A stretch of DNA of 64,000 nucleotides from Arachis hypogaea (GCF_003086295.3 NC_092044.1:75602024-75666023); one strand, 5' to 3'; shown: positions 32,233-43,726, counted from the first letter of the stretch. Notes: generated by a model from the letters alone, not told the origin. Program-made: numbers and translations.

Positions 32233-34168
32233 ATGTCTTCCTGAAAAAACATTGTCGATGCGTCTTCTTAGGTTCCCGAAGGGATGTCCGATTGGCTGGA
32301 CTCTCTTGTCTTGCTGTGTGTTTCTTTAGTTGATTCAGAATTTTGTGCGACACTTAGAAAGCATCATCGTGTCTGTAGCAGTACTGATCAGGAGGGCAAT
32401 TATGAGTTGGTAGCACTCGATTCTGGTGATAGAGTTTGCTTCCCAGTCCTGATCCAGGGGGAGCGTCCCTTCTTCTATGCTTATGACTTCTTTTTTAGCC
32501 AAATGAACATCACCTTTCCTTTTACTTCTTTTGAAACTGACCTGTTATGGTCTTATAATGTAGCCCCTTCGCAGCTCCATCCGAATTAATGGGGCTTCAT
32601 CAAGATTATTCAGCTTGTTTGTCAAGAATTTGGTGTTACGCCTTCTCAAACTCTTTTTCTGTATCTTTTTGTGTTGACCAAACCTAGGACTACTAAGAAG
32701 AAAGCTTCTTGGATTTCTTTTAGGTATGCCCAGGGAAACATGGTCTTTTCCATGTATGACGAATCTTTTTGGGATTTTAAGAACTACTTCTTTTAAGGTC
32801 CGGGCTGTTGAAGGAGCCCGACCTTTCTTTCTGGATGAAAACAATGAGCCTTGCTTTCCCTTAGAGTGGCAGAGGAATGTAGTGGTATCTCGATATACTT
32901 GGGAGATGTTGAGCGAGGTCGAGCAGTCCTTTGTGAGTGTTTTGGAGGATATTTGGGTGGAACCTCCCCACTTGGATACTAAAAAGTCTTTGGGAGATCC
33001 GTCCCTTATTCGAATTGCTTTGGGTGCTGCCTTGATATATCTTGTTATCTTTGTTTTTCTCCTGTTTTTCTTCCTGGCGTGATAAATTGTTGTTTTTCAT
33101 TTTGCAGAGATGGCCAAGAATAATGATGCAATGAAGGCCTTCAAGAAGGCGAGGAAAGCTACTGCGGCTCAAAACATCTCGGCCTGGTCTGATGGGGAAG
33201 GAGCTTCCCAAGCTCCTTTGAAGCCATCCATGCCAGGCTCTACTGGCCCGAGGAGAATGATCACTACACCTCGGGTCCGTTTAGTGGATCCCCCTCAGTC
33301 TTCTACTGCTGCTGTGGTTTCTTCTTCGGCCGCCCTTCCTCCAAAAAGACCTCGAACTGTTGAAACTTTCAGTCTAGATGCCCCAGATTTTGATCCTATT
33401 GGTTTTGTGGACCAACAGATCGCACCTTATGGTGCTCTTTCAATGGATGATGTATCTCTCCTTCATCACTTGGATTTTATAACTCGGAATAGTGTCAAGA
33501 TTGCCCATATGGAAGCTGCTTTGTATCGCACTGCCCAAAATCTACCTCTGCATGCCACCAAAGCTTTTATGGAGGAAGCTAAGCGAGAATTTGATCGGAT
33601 GAAGGGTCTCAAGGAGGAGTTTGAAGCGGAGGTGACTCAACTTAAAAAGGAGCTGGAATGGGAGAAGGCCAGCTCTCTTGCCCTGGAGGCCTCTGTGCGA
33701 TTGGCTGAGGATGTGGCTTTGAAGCACAAAGAAAGCTATGTCGCATCCTACCGAGAAGTGATGCATCCTCGGGATGAGCTAGAGTTGGTCCGGGTTGATT
33801 ATTCCGAGCTCCAGGGTCATCTTGTGGGCAGCGTAACCGCTGCCTATGAGAACCTGAAGGAAAAAGTTCGGGATATTGCCCCAGAGGCTAACCTTGCCTT
33901 GTTTAGCTTGGATAATGTTGTGAAGGATGGTAAAATCGTTCCCGAGGACCCTGATGATGATGATGTTGAGCCTCCTCCTGTTCCTTCTACCAAAGTCTCC
34001 GTTGTGCCACCCTCTTCCTCTCAGGCTGCTGAAGTCGTTCAACTTGAGTCCGATCCTGATGTTCAGATCCTGAACTGGGATGATGGGACGGTAGATGCAG
34101 TGCCTCTTCAGACTCGTCCTCCTTCACCCTGGGATGCTGCTACTGGGAAACCTTTGGACTCTCTTTGA
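32233..34168 (+). pseudogene. RE-7 antisense gene (putative gypsy-type transposon protein, coiled coil)
   Basis: A gene opposite to gag-pol. Exon 2 (32221-33023) encodes residues like QLHPN, KKKASWISFR, FKNYFF, GARPFFLDENNEPCFPLEWQ and PPHLDTKKSL. These recall the plant domain called putative gypsy type transposon (PF04195), judged from memory. Exon 3 (33108-34168) is open for 352 residues: a basic start (MAKNNDAMKAFKKARKAT), a Pro-rich linker, then a long likely coiled coil (EEAKREFDRMKGLKEE to ALKHKESY) and an acidic end. The ATG at 32233 is followed by TGA (32242) and TAG, where RE-9 has Arg and Gln; a further stop follows LHPN and a T insertion lies near 32793. Exon 3 is intact. Function unknown; extra antisense ORFs are known from Tat-lineage elements. 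Confidence 0.7.
33024..33107 (+). other. Predicted phase-1 intron of RE-7 antisense gene (84 bp)
   Basis: Donor GCTTTGG|GTGCTG and acceptor TTTTGCAG|AGATGG. Removing it joins codons ending in Leu to Glu-Met-Ala-Lys without shifting frame. The interior is T-rich. RE-9 (94 bp) and RE-8 (91 bp) have introns with the same phase and neighbours. Confidence 0.75.
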
Positions 34169-35618
34169 TTATTTCTGAGGAATTTGTGTATGGCCCGGCC
34201 TGTGGGCTTTGAACCCTTTTGTTTTGTAAATGGTGTTTTGTTGACTGTTGATACTTCTGTTGCTTGTTTAGCAACTTTGTTTTGAAAAACAAAGTGACTT
34301 TCGAGCTTCCTGGGCTGATTTGGGCAGCCTCTGAAGCTTGCTGTTATCATAACTTAGTAGTTTTTGTATCCTGTCTTCTTTGCACTCATCTTGGCACCTT
34401 CGTAGGTTTTTATCTGTCATGATTAACTTGATTCTTTGGCCTGACGTTGCTCTCATCAATCTCAAACTGTTGTTTATCGTAATACTGAGATTGCCGATTT
34501 TTCAACTTGGTTTTTGTTTGTTTGTAGCCCTTCCTTTTTGGACCTTACTTAAGGTCTCTTCCAAGGGTAGCTTTATCGTGTCGGTTCCTGTCAAATTACT
34601 CGGTACTCCTCTTTCTTGGACTTTGTTCAGAGCTCTTTTAGGGATTACCTTTGTAGCTTTGTATCCTGGACCGACTTCGTCATGTCGGGCTTTGTTGAGT
34701 TACTTGATAATCCTCTTTCTTGGACCTTGTGCAGGTCTCTTTCAGGGATTTATCTTTTGTAGCTTTATCTTTCCGGGCCGACTTTGTCACGTCGGACCCT
34801 GTCGAGTTACTTGATAATACTCTTTCTTGGACCTTATTCAGGTCTCTTTCAGGGATTTATCTTTTGTAACTTTAACTTTCCAGGCCGACTTTGTCACATC
34901 GGGCCCTGTCGAGTTACTTGATAATCCTCTTTCTTTGACCTTGTTCATGTCTCTTTCAGGGATTTATCTTTTGTAACTTTATCTTTCCGGGCCGACTTTG
35001 TCACGTCGAGCCCTGTCGAGTTACTTGATAATCCTCTTTCTTGGACCTTGTTCAGGTCTCTTTCAGGAATTATCTTTTGTAACTTTTGTAGGAGTCCGAC
35101 TTCCTCATGTCGGGCTCTTCGAAGTTATAGTAATCCTCTTTTATAGGGTTGGCCAGACCTCTTTCCAGGGCTTTACTTATAACTTGGGTTGTTGTGGCTG
35201 GTCCGACTTTTTGTGCTGGCCAGTCTTTAAGTTATTTTATAGCAATCCATTTTATTAGGTCCTCGTCAGGTCCTTCCTATGGATCACTTTCTATAACTTC
35301 TTGCATTATTCTATTTTCATCTTTGCCGATTTTGTAGAATTTGGGCTTTTTACCCTTCATTTTTATCGTGACCGCGCAATGAATTCGATTTTCACTTTTT
35401 GTCGATTTGTAGCTTTATAATCGGGCAATGAATGTTTTTAGAATAATACGACTTGAGCGTTTGTAGAGAATCTGAACAAATTTTATTAAAAGAAAGTGCA
35501 AATATACATGAGGAGTTAATTTCCTAAGTCGGGTGATTTGTAGGTCTTGGCGGGGCGCCTCGTTAAAAAACCTTTTTCAGGAAAAAGAGTGCGCCTTGTC
35601 CAAGATCTTTTATCACCC
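34169..35618. repeat. RE-7 convergent 3' region with tandem hairpin array (34550-35290)
   Basis: Between the antisense stop and the pol stop there is no gene. About six repeats of roughly 105-120 bp share GGTCTCTTTCAGGGATTTATC, CCGAC-8 nt-GTCGG and GAGTTACTTGATAATCCTC. The CCGAC/GTCGG hairpins lie near 34670, 34775, 34885, 34995 and 35098. RE-8 and RE-9 hold the inverted counterpart. Confidence 0.8.
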
Positions 35619-35824
35619 CTAACTATAGTACCTTCTTAGGTTGCAGGCGTGCCATGATCTAGGAAGCTCTCGTCCGTCGGGTTCGGAATGTTTGTAGTAG
35701 CCCTTTCCCAATACTTCTAAGACTCGGAAGGGTCCTTTCCAGTTTGTTGCCAGCTTTCCTTCTCCATGTCCAGTTGTTCCTATATCGTTTTGGATTAGGA
35801 TAAGGTCATTTTCAACAAAGGCCC
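35619..35824 (-). pseudogene. pol: RE-7 pol C-terminus (integrase tail)
   Basis: The last 68 or so residues of the polyprotein are read on the minus strand: SFVENDLILIQND-like start, GKLATNWKGPFRVLEVLGKG and the end RSWHACNLRRYYS. This is the small C-terminal integrase domain that follows the DDE core in RE-8 and RE-9. It is cut at 35824 by the RE-8 LTR. The 5 bp GGCCC (35820-35824) would be the target duplication of RE-8. Confidence 0.85.
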
Positions 35825-36365
35825 TGTTCTTACCCTGGGTCAAGATGACCGACCTAGGATGTTCGACAGACAACGCGACCGACCTCTTCAGGTCAGGACA
35901 ACCCGACCTCTTCCCAAAGATCTCGGTCAAGTCCCTACGAAAGCCCAAGGAAGGGCCCAAATAGAATAACATGTCCCAAATCCTAAAGCGGCCCAAGCCT
36001 ACAGCGAGAAGGGCAGTTCCCTTAAAAGATAAGATTACCTCACTTAAAGATAAAAGATAAGATAAGATAACTAACTTATCTTATCCACAGAAGGCCACAT
36101 CTCACCATTATAAATACACTGGAGCACCCAGGTATAACTCATACTCTGATTCTACTCAATACCTGCTTAATCCCCTTGCTAACTTAAGCATCGGAGTCCC
36201 TTGCAGGTACCCTCCACCTTTCGGTGACAAAGGATCAGCAGCACATTCAGTCCAACAAGTCGGACGCACCAGCTCCGGCCGCTATTCACCAGCCGGACAC
36301 ATCAGTTCCGACCAGGACAGAAGATCTCGTCCGAGATCGACCTACAATTTCAGGTAACCCTCGGA
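35825..36365 (+). repeat. RE-8 5' LTR (about 541 bp)
   Basis: It starts TGTTCTTACCCTGGGTCAAG and ends near CCCTCGGA. It contains the GATAAG inverted repeat (near 36055-36090) and the TATAAATA box near 36112. It is flanked on the left by RE-7 pol. Confidence 0.85.
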
Positions 36366-36380
36366 AGTCATCCTACCACT

Positions 36381-36787
36381 ATGGCGGACGACCATGACAA
36401 CGACCACGATTCAGGTTTGGAGGATCGGACACCGCACAAAAACGCGGATGTCACGCTACAAAACACTTCGGAAACCAACAAAGACAAAGACTCACCAAAT
36501 TCAGGGGCAATAGAAGCGCTCCTGGATCGCCTAAAACAACTGGAAAAAGAAACCCAACAACAACGGAAAATTGGATGAGATCTCCAAAGAGAGGTGCGGC
36601 GACATCGAGAGTTGGAAGAAAAACTACAGCAATTGGAAGCCGATCTCAAATCAAAAGCCCCCCGGACTAATCTCGAGGAAAATTCACGCAAAGACCAAGA
36701 CCCGTTCACTAGGGAAATCATGAAAACCAAAATTCCAAAAGACTTCAAACTCCCGGATATGACCCTGTATGATGGCACCACAGATCC
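36381..36787 (+). pseudogene. gag: RE-8 gag, N-terminal part
   Basis: It starts MADDHDNDHDSGLEDRTPHK at 36381. It is a charged coiled-coil-like N-terminus (LLDRLKQLEKETQQQRK, HRELEEKLQQLEADLK) leading to DPFTREIMKTKIPKDFKLP and YDGTTDP, where RE-9 has inserted. One in-frame TGA lies at about 36576 (KIG-stop-DLQ), most simply a CGA to TGA change. The frame then continues at 57132 with NHHISNF. Confidence 0.82.
36783..36787 (+). repeat. RE-9 target duplication, left copy (GATCC)
   Basis: GATCC precedes the RE-9 LTR and is repeated exactly at 57132-57136. The gag frame of RE-8 is continuous across one copy. Confidence 0.92.
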
Positions 36788-37011
36788 TGTTCATACCCTG
36801 GGTCGAGTTGTCCGACCCGGGATGTTCTACAGGTAAAGCGACCGACCTCTTCAGGTCAGGACAACCCGACCTCTTCTCAAAGAGCTCGACCAAGTCACAG
36901 GAAAGCCCAAACAATGGGCCCAAATAGAAGAACACGCCCCAACTCCTAAAGGCGGCCCAAGCATACAGAGAGAAGGGCGGTTCCCTTAAAGATAAGATGA
37001 CCTCACTTAAA

Positions 37012-37041
37012 GATAAGATAAGATAACTAACTTATCTTATC
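37012..37041. promoter_or_regulatory. GATAAG inverted repeat in RE-9 LTR promoter
   Basis: GATAAGATAAG (37012-37022) and its exact reverse complement CTTATCTTATC (37031-37041) flank an 8-base loop. The arm ends 23 bp before the TATA box. GATAAG is the plant I-box/GATA-factor core. All four LTRs of this family in the window keep it. Confidence 0.7.
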
Positions 37042-37064
37042 CACAGAAGGCCACATCTCACCAT

Positions 37065-37072
37065 TATAAATA
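37065..37072 (+). promoter_or_regulatory. RE-9 LTR TATA box
   Basis: TATAAATA in the context CACCATTATAAATACACTGG, identical in the 3' LTR. Transcription would start near 37100, making U3 about 310 bp. Confidence 0.75.
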
Positions 37073-37326
37073 CACTGGAGCACCCAGGTATAACTCATAC
37101 TCTGATTCTACTCAATACCTGCTTAATACCCTTGCTAACTTAAGCATCGGAGTCCCTTGCAGGTACCCCCCACCCTCCGGGGATGATGGATCAGCACCAC
37201 TACCAAGTCCAACAAGTCGGACACATTAGCTCCGGCCGCCGTACACCTGCCAGACACGTCGGCTCCGACCAACACAGAAGATCTCATCCGAGATCGGCCT
37301 ACAGTTTCAGGTAACCCACGGAACAT

Positions 37327-37340
37327 TGGCGCCGTTGCCG
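37327..37340 (+). other. RE-9 primer binding site (tRNA-Asp type)
   Basis: TGGCGCCGTTGCCG begins 2 bases after the LTR end. It matches the complement of the tRNA-Asp 3' end for 14 bases, then AGGACC instead of GGGATC. RE-8 has lost this region. Confidence 0.85.
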
Positions 37341-37365
37341 AGGACCTGGATGTCATCCCATTAAC

Positions 37366-39581
37366 ATGGCGGATGACCATGATAACGACCACGATTCAGG
37401 TTTGGAAGACAGAACGCCGCATAAAAACGTGGACGATACTCAAAAATACTCCAGAAACCAATGGAGACAAAAATTCATCAAATCTGGGAATAATAGAAGC
37501 ACTTCAAAACCGATTGGAGCAACTTGAGAAAGAAGCCCAACATCGACGTGAAAAAGAAGAAGATCTACGCCGGGAAATAAGGCGGCACCGAGAATTAGAA
37601 GATAAGCTTATAAGAGTCGAAGCTGATCTCAAAACTAAAGCTACTCGACCATCCACAGAGGATAGCTCTCAGAAAGATCAAGATCCATTCACCCGAGAAA
37701 TCATGAAAACCAAAATTCCAAAAGATTTCAAGCTTCCGGAGATGACTCTTTATGACGGCACCTCGGATCCCAACCATCATCTCAGCAACTTCAGAAGTAG
37801 AATGTACCTCACTGATGCTTCAGATGCAGTTCGCTGCAAAGCCTTTCCAACAACTCTAACCAAGACAGCCATCAAATGGTTCGACAACCTACCTCCGAAA
37901 TCCATCTCAAGTTTCGACGACCTGGCTAAGAAGTTCCTGGCCCGATTTTCCATACAAAAGGATAAAGCCAAACACGCGCCTAGCCTACTAGGGATGAAGC
38001 AAGGAGATCGGGAGAGCCTTCGAAACTACATGGAAAGATTCAATAAAACATGCATGGACATACAAAGTCTTCCAACAGAAGCTGCCATTATGGGCCTCAT
38101 AAATGGCCTGCGAGAAGGACCATTTAGCCAATCTATATCGAAGAGATACCCAACCTCCTTAGACGAAGTACAAGAGCGGGCACAAAAATACATCAACATG
38201 GAAGAGAACTCTCGACTTAGCGAAATCTCAAGGTTCGGTTCTGCCTACCGAGATAAAGAATCCAAGAAAAAAGAAGATCGCTCCGGAGAGAAAATAAAAA
38301 AATATCATAACTATACCCCCTCTTAGGGTATCCTTGGTAGATGTTTACAAAGAAGTCTGCCATACAGAGAAAATCCCTCCAGCTTGGCCACTTAAAGGTA
38401 AAAGAGGAGGAGGAAATCGGAATGAATACTGTGAATACCACCGACTTTGAGGGCATTCCACCAATGAATGCTTCGATTTGAAAAACATCATAGAAAAACT
38501 AGTAAGAGAAGGAAAACTAGATCAGTTTTTGGCTAATCGGGATGACGAACCAAGAAAAAGAAGAAGGGATGAAGATGTTGGACGATCTGAACGATCACCT
38601 CGCACACCGGAAAGACACGTTCACGTAATACACGGCAGATTTGCTGGAGGAGGAATCTCCAAATCATCTCGCAAGCGACACCTCAAAGAGGTATACCACG
38701 TCGAAGGAAAAAAGGAAACCCCAGACATCCCAGCAATCACGTTTACCAAGGAAGACGCATCCGGAATCATCTCGGGACATGACGACCCCATGGTCATTAC
38801 AATCATACTCGCAAACGCCAACCTTCACCGTACACTAATTGACCAAGGAAGCTCTGCCGACATCTTATTCAAAACTGCCTTTGACAAACTCGGTCTAGAA
38901 GAAAAAGAGCTAAGAGCATACCCGAACAGCCTGTTCGGACTAGGAGATACCCCAGTTCAACCACTGGGATACGTATCGCTGCATACAACCTTCGAAAAGG
39001 GGAACCAATCCAGAACACTCAAGATAGACTACATTGTGGTCGACGTAAGCTCGGCCTACAATGCCTTAATAGGTCGGACAACGTTAAATCAACTCAGTGC
39101 AATAGTTTCAACTCCACATCTATGTATGAAATTCCCAACTGCGGAAGGGATAGCTACAATAAAAGCAGATCAAAGGATGACACGTCGCTGTTACAACGAA
39201 AGCCTAAACCTCCGAGGTGAAGGAGGAGAGTTCCACACAATCGAGCTCGGTGGAGTTCAGAGGCGAGAAGAACTCCAACCACAACCCGAAGGAGAAGTAG
39301 AAAGAATCCAGATCGGAGACACCTCGGATAAAACAACTAATATTGGTACGATCCTAAAAGGAGACATAAAGGAGTCACTAATACGGTTCCTACAAGATAA
39401 TGTTGATCTCTTCGCATGGAAAGCCGCCGACATGCCAGGTATTGATCCCGAAATAATGAGCCACAAGTTGGCAGTCTATCCGGGATCCCGGCCGGTACAA
39501 CAAAGACGAAGAAAACTTGGACCAGAACGAGCTCAGGCTGTAGAGGAGCAAGTACAAGCGCTACTTGAGCCGGGTTCATAA
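37366..39581 (+). pseudogene. gag-pro: RE-9 gag-protease with frameshifts
   Basis: The start is ATG 37366 (MADDHDNDHDSGLEDRTPHK). An extra A near 37445 shifts the frame; the rest of gag is open to 38326: coiled coil, DPFTREIMKTKIPKDFKLP, the gag domain (AIKWFDNLPPKSISSFDDL, FLARFSIQKDKAKH) and QERAQKYINMEE. An extra C near 38318 shifts again. The zinc-knuckle-like CEYH-GHSTNEC has TGA at about 38448 where RE-8 has Arg. The protease (38478-39581) shows LIDQGSSADILF (active-site region) and SAYNALIGRTTLNQL. It ends at 39581 because one T is missing in the codons for GFIREV. In RE-8 gag and protease are one open frame, so the family makes a fused precursor. Confidence 0.88.
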
Positions 39582-42448
39582 GGGAAGTCAAGTATCCACT
39601 ATGGCTAGCAAACGTCGTCTTGGTGAAAAAGTCAAATGGGAAGTGGCGAATGTGTACCGACTACACCGACCTCAACAAAGCCTGCCCAAAAGACCCCTAC
39701 CCACTCCCAAGCATCGATGCTCTAGTAGATGCTTCATCAGAATATAAGTATCTCTCATTCATGGACGCATATTCAGGGTACAATCAAATCCCTATGTATC
39801 CACCAGATCAAGAAAAAACCTCGTTCCTAACACCGAAAGCAAACTACTGTTACATAGTGATGCCTTTTGGTCTCAAGAACGCAGGAGCTACTTATCAAAG
39901 GCTAATGAATAAAGTCTTCTCAGATCACATCAGAAAAATCATGGAGGTCTACGTGGATGACATGTTGATAAAGACACAAAGCGAAGAGACATTATTAACC
40001 GATTTGATTCAAGTATTCGATACCATAAGGAAGCACGGCATGCGACTCAACCCGGCTAAATGCACCTTCGCAGTTGAAGCAGGTAAATTTTTAGGATTTA
40101 TGCTCACACAAACGGGAATCGAGGCAAATCCAGATAAATGCCAGGCCATACTCAACATGAAGAGCCCAACCTGCGTCAAAGAGGTACAACAACTCAATGG
40201 AAGGTTGGCAGCCTTGTGCAGATTCCTCGCAAGATCAGCGATAAGATCCCTCCCTTTCTACGCTACCTTGAAGAAGGGAAAGAACTTCGAATGGACAGCG
40301 GAATGTGAACAAGCCTTCAAAAACTTCAAAGATTTCTTGGGGCAACCACCTATCCTATCTCGACCACAAGAGGGAGAATCGCTCATACTATACCTCGCAG
40401 TAGGAAGTCAGGCAATAGCCTCAGCGCTGATTCGAGAAGACGAAAGAGGACAACAACCCGTCTACTTCATTAGTAAAGCACTACAGGGGTCAGAGCTGAA
40501 CTACCAGAAAATAGAAAAATTTGCATATGCTCTGATACTCACATACCATCAAAGTTCGGACCAACCAGCCCATAAAAGGGATATTACAGAAAATAGATCT
40601 GGCAGGAAGAATCCTACAATGGGCAATCGAGTTGTCCGAGTTCGACCTCCAATATGAGGCACGGACAGCCATCAAATCACAACACCTGGCCGATTTCATC
40701 GCAGAATTCACAGACATCCCGGAAATCCCCATAGAGCGGAACAATACGTCGACGGATCCTCAAATAAAATAGGAAGCAGTGCGGGTGTGATAATCGAAAG
40801 CAACCAAGGAACTCAACTTGAGCTCTCCCTTAAATTCGGATTCCCGGCCTCAAACAATCAAGCGGAATACGAAGTGCTACTAGCCGGTTTGAAGCTGGCT
40901 AGGGAAGTTGGAGCTCGGAAACTCAATATCTACAGCGACTCACAAGTCGTTACCTCACAAATAACAGGAAGCTACCAAGCTAAAGACCCAACCATGAAAA
41001 AATATTTGGATAGAACCAAAGAACAGCTCGGACAACTTGGAGAATACAGGATCTACCACATTCCCCGTGAGCAAAATGCCCGAGCTGATGCACTTTCAAA
41101 ATTAGCCAGCACCAAACCAGGGGGCAACAACAGAAGTCTCATCCAGGAGATACTACAGAACCCGTCAATATCGGAAGAAGAAGTCCTAGCCATAGTAGGT
41201 CAGGATCAAGGATGGATGACCCCCATAATAAATTACCTCAAAACAGAAGCACTCCCTACAGATGAAAAGGAGGCAAAAAGGCTAAAAAGGGAGGCACAGT
41301 ACCACACTATCATAAACAACACACTATACAAAAGAGGGATATCAACACCTTTACTAAAATGCGTACCGACTTCTAACACAAAGAAAGTCTTGGAGGAAGT
41401 GCACAGCGGCATTTGTGGTAATCATCTCGGAGCGCAAGCCCTCACCAAAAAGATACTCCGGACAGGATTCTATTGGCCAACACTACAAAAGGATGCTACA
41501 GAATTTGTGAGGACATGCCCACCATGCCAGAAGCATGCCAACTTTCACATCGCCCCACCAGAAAAGCTTATCAGCGTGACCTTGCCCTGGCCATTTGCAA
41601 AATGGGGACTCGACCTTCTCGGACCCTTCCCACAGGGATCGGGACAAGTAAAATTCCTCATAGTAGGAGTAGACTATTTCACAAAATGGATCGAGGCAGA
41701 ACCCCTGGCCAAAGCCACCGCTCAAAGAAGTCGAAAATTCCTATATAGGAACATTATTACGAGGTTCGGGGTACCATACTCCATCACCACGGACAACGGT
41801 ACCTAATTTACAGAGGCAGGCTTTAGAAAACTGGTGGCCGACTTAAACATAAAACACCAGTTCACCTCCGTCGAACATCCCCAAGCCAATGGACAAGCCG
41901 AAGCGGCCAACAAAGTCATATTGGCCGGACTAAAGCGGAGGCTACAAGAAGCAAAAGGAGCCTGGGCCGAGGAACTCCCACAAGTCCTATGGGCGTATCG
42001 AGCAACCCCCCATTCTACTACAAACGAATCACCATTCCTACTGGCATACGGAGCAGAGGCAATGATTCCAATAGAAATCGAAGAAGGATCTCCCCGAGTA
42101 GTCCACTACAATGAACGAGCAAACTCTCAACTTCAGAGAGAAGAACTCGACTTGTTACCCTAAATCCAAGAAAGAGCTCGGATCAGGGAAGAAGCTCTAA
42201 AACGACGAATGGCTTCCAGATATAATCTAAAGGTAGTGCCGAGAAGCTTCGCAGAAAATGATCTCATCCTAATCAGAAATGACATTGGAACAGCTCGACC
42301 CGGAAAAGGAAAGCTGGCAGCAAACTGGAAAGGACCCTACCGAGTCATTGAAGTACTGGGGAAGTGCTACTACAGACTGTCCGAGCTTGATGGACGAGAG
42401 CTTCACCGATCATGGAACGCCTGCAACCTACGAAGGTACTACAGTTAG
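39582..42448 (+). pseudogene. pol: RE-9 pol: RT, RNase H, archaeal-type RNase H, integrase
   Basis: RT runs from VKKSNGKWRMCTDYTDLNKA through FMDAYSGYNQIP and MPFGLKNAGATYQ to YVDD (39950-39961). RNase H-like sequence follows to ALILT (about 40545), where a small deletion breaks the frame. The second RNase H (40700-41080) has YSDSQVV and NARADALSKLAS, but a small deletion at about 40743 shifts its start. Integrase shows an HHCC finger (GNHLGAQALTKK to CPPCQKH), the core LDLLGPFPQG and TDNGT, a stop TAA at 41804 where RE-8 has Gln, PQANGQAEAANK with the catalytic Glu, another stop near 42161, and the C-terminal domain ending CNLRRYYS at 42448. The enzyme order is clear; this copy cannot make a full protein. 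Confidence 0.9.
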
Positions 42449-43726
42449 AAAAGGTAAAAGGTCTCATTAAATGGATGCACTCTTTTTCCTGAAAAGGTTT
42501 TTTAATGAGGCACCAGGTCCAGACCTAGACCTGAAAAATCCTACATGTATATATTCGCATTTTCCTTTAAATAAAATATATTTTGGATATTCTACAAGAG
42601 TCCAAGACACATTAATCTGAAGTATTCATCGTCCGATTATAAAGCAACAGGTTGGCAGAAAGTGAAAAACAAATTCACTGCCCGACCACGATAAAGATAA
42701 TCGTCCGATAAAGGTGAAAATGCGATTCACCCAAAGGACGATCTAAAGATGCCAACCATTTTCTACAAATCGGCAAAGATGAACACAGAATAATGTAATA
42801 AGTTATCGAAAGCAATCCAAAAAAGAACCTGACGAGGTCTTACGGATAGCTAAAATAATAACTTAAAGACTGGCCGACGTGCGGAAGTCGGACCAAGTCA
42901 ACCCAAGTTATAAGTAAACCCTGGAAAGAGGTCTGGCCAACCCTATTAAAGAGGATTACTTTAACTTAGAAGGGCCCGACATAATAAAAGTCTACCCAAA
43001 ACGAAAAGTTATATAAGTAGTCCCTGAAAGAGATCTGACAAAAGATCCAAGAAAGAGGACTACGAAAAATAACTTAAAGGAGACCGATATAACCAAGTCG
43101 GACTCCTACCATTAAAAAAGTTATACAAGTAGTCCCTGAAAGAGATCTGACAAAAGATCCAAGAAAGAGGACTACGAAAAATAACTTAAAGGAGACCGAT
43201 ATAAACAAGTCGGACTCCTACCATTAAAAGAGTTATACAAGTAGTCCCTGAAAGAGACCTGACAAAGGTCTAAAAAAGAGGATTACAGAAATAACTTAAA
43301 AGGAGACCAACATAACAAAGTCAGACTCCTGCTATTGAAAAGTTATACAAGTAGTCACTGAAAGAGATCTGACAAAGATCCAGGAAAGAGGATTACAGAA
43401 ATAAAGGGAACCAACGCAAAAAATCAGTTGGAGAAACACCAAAAATACCTACAAAAACGAGAAAACAAGTCGGATCCACACAAATACAAAGGATCCAAGC
43501 TACAAAGGATAAGCACGAGGCAATCCAAAAAGGTCAAACTGCAAGGTCCAACATTCTTATAAAATAGAAGAAAAAACCTTGATATGATCTACAAAGTTTT
43601 AAAGCCTCGGAGGCCATCAAAAAAGGATAACGAGCTACTTTTGGTTGTCAGAAAACGTCAGCAAATAAATAAAAAGTTTTAAGAGCCCACAAGCCGGGCC
43701 AACTAACATGAGAATCCAGAAAAAGA
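42449..43726. repeat. RE-9 convergent 3' region with tandem hairpin array (about 42860-43410)
   Basis: There is no gene between the pol stop (42448) and the antisense stop (43727). Four to five units of 109-113 bp share GTTATACAAGTAGTCCCTGA, AGGACTACGAAAAATAACTT and a hairpin GGAG-A-CCGAY, 8 nt, GTCGG-A-CTCC. Both converging genes would end into this array. The flanks have no further recognisable feature. Confidence 0.85.

Larger units (their letters stand above)
30725..35824 (-). mobile_element. RE-7: Tat-like Ty3/gypsy element, 3' half, interrupted by RE-8
   Basis: Reading the minus strand backwards from the LTR, it has a 3' LTR (30725-31268), an antisense gene on the plus strand (31500-34168), the tandem hairpin array (34550-35290) and the last codons of pol (35824-35619, minus). 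It breaks where the RE-8 LTR begins. The 5 bp left of the LTR are TGGTT (30720-30724). The missing pol, gag and 5' LTR should lie beyond the right edge of the window. Confidence 0.82.
35825..36787 (+). mobile_element. RE-8: Tat-like element, left part (5' LTR and gag start)
   Basis: This is the left part of the element that continues at 57132. A 5' LTR is followed almost at once by the gag ATG; the primer site is missing. Gag is interrupted at 36787 by RE-9, and the same codon resumes after the second GATCC at 57132. Confidence 0.88.
36788..37325 (+). repeat. RE-9 5' LTR (538 bp)
   Basis: It starts TGTTCATACCCTGGGTCGAG and ends CCCACGGAACA. It is the same length as the 3' LTR at 56594-57131. 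It carries the GATAAG inverted repeat and a TATA box. Confidence 0.93.

Noticed and set aside
31269..35824. RE-7 read as a plus-strand element because its longest open frame is on the plus strand
   Set aside because: LTR polarity and the pol C-terminus (35619-35824) are on the minus strand; the plus-strand frame is the antisense gene.
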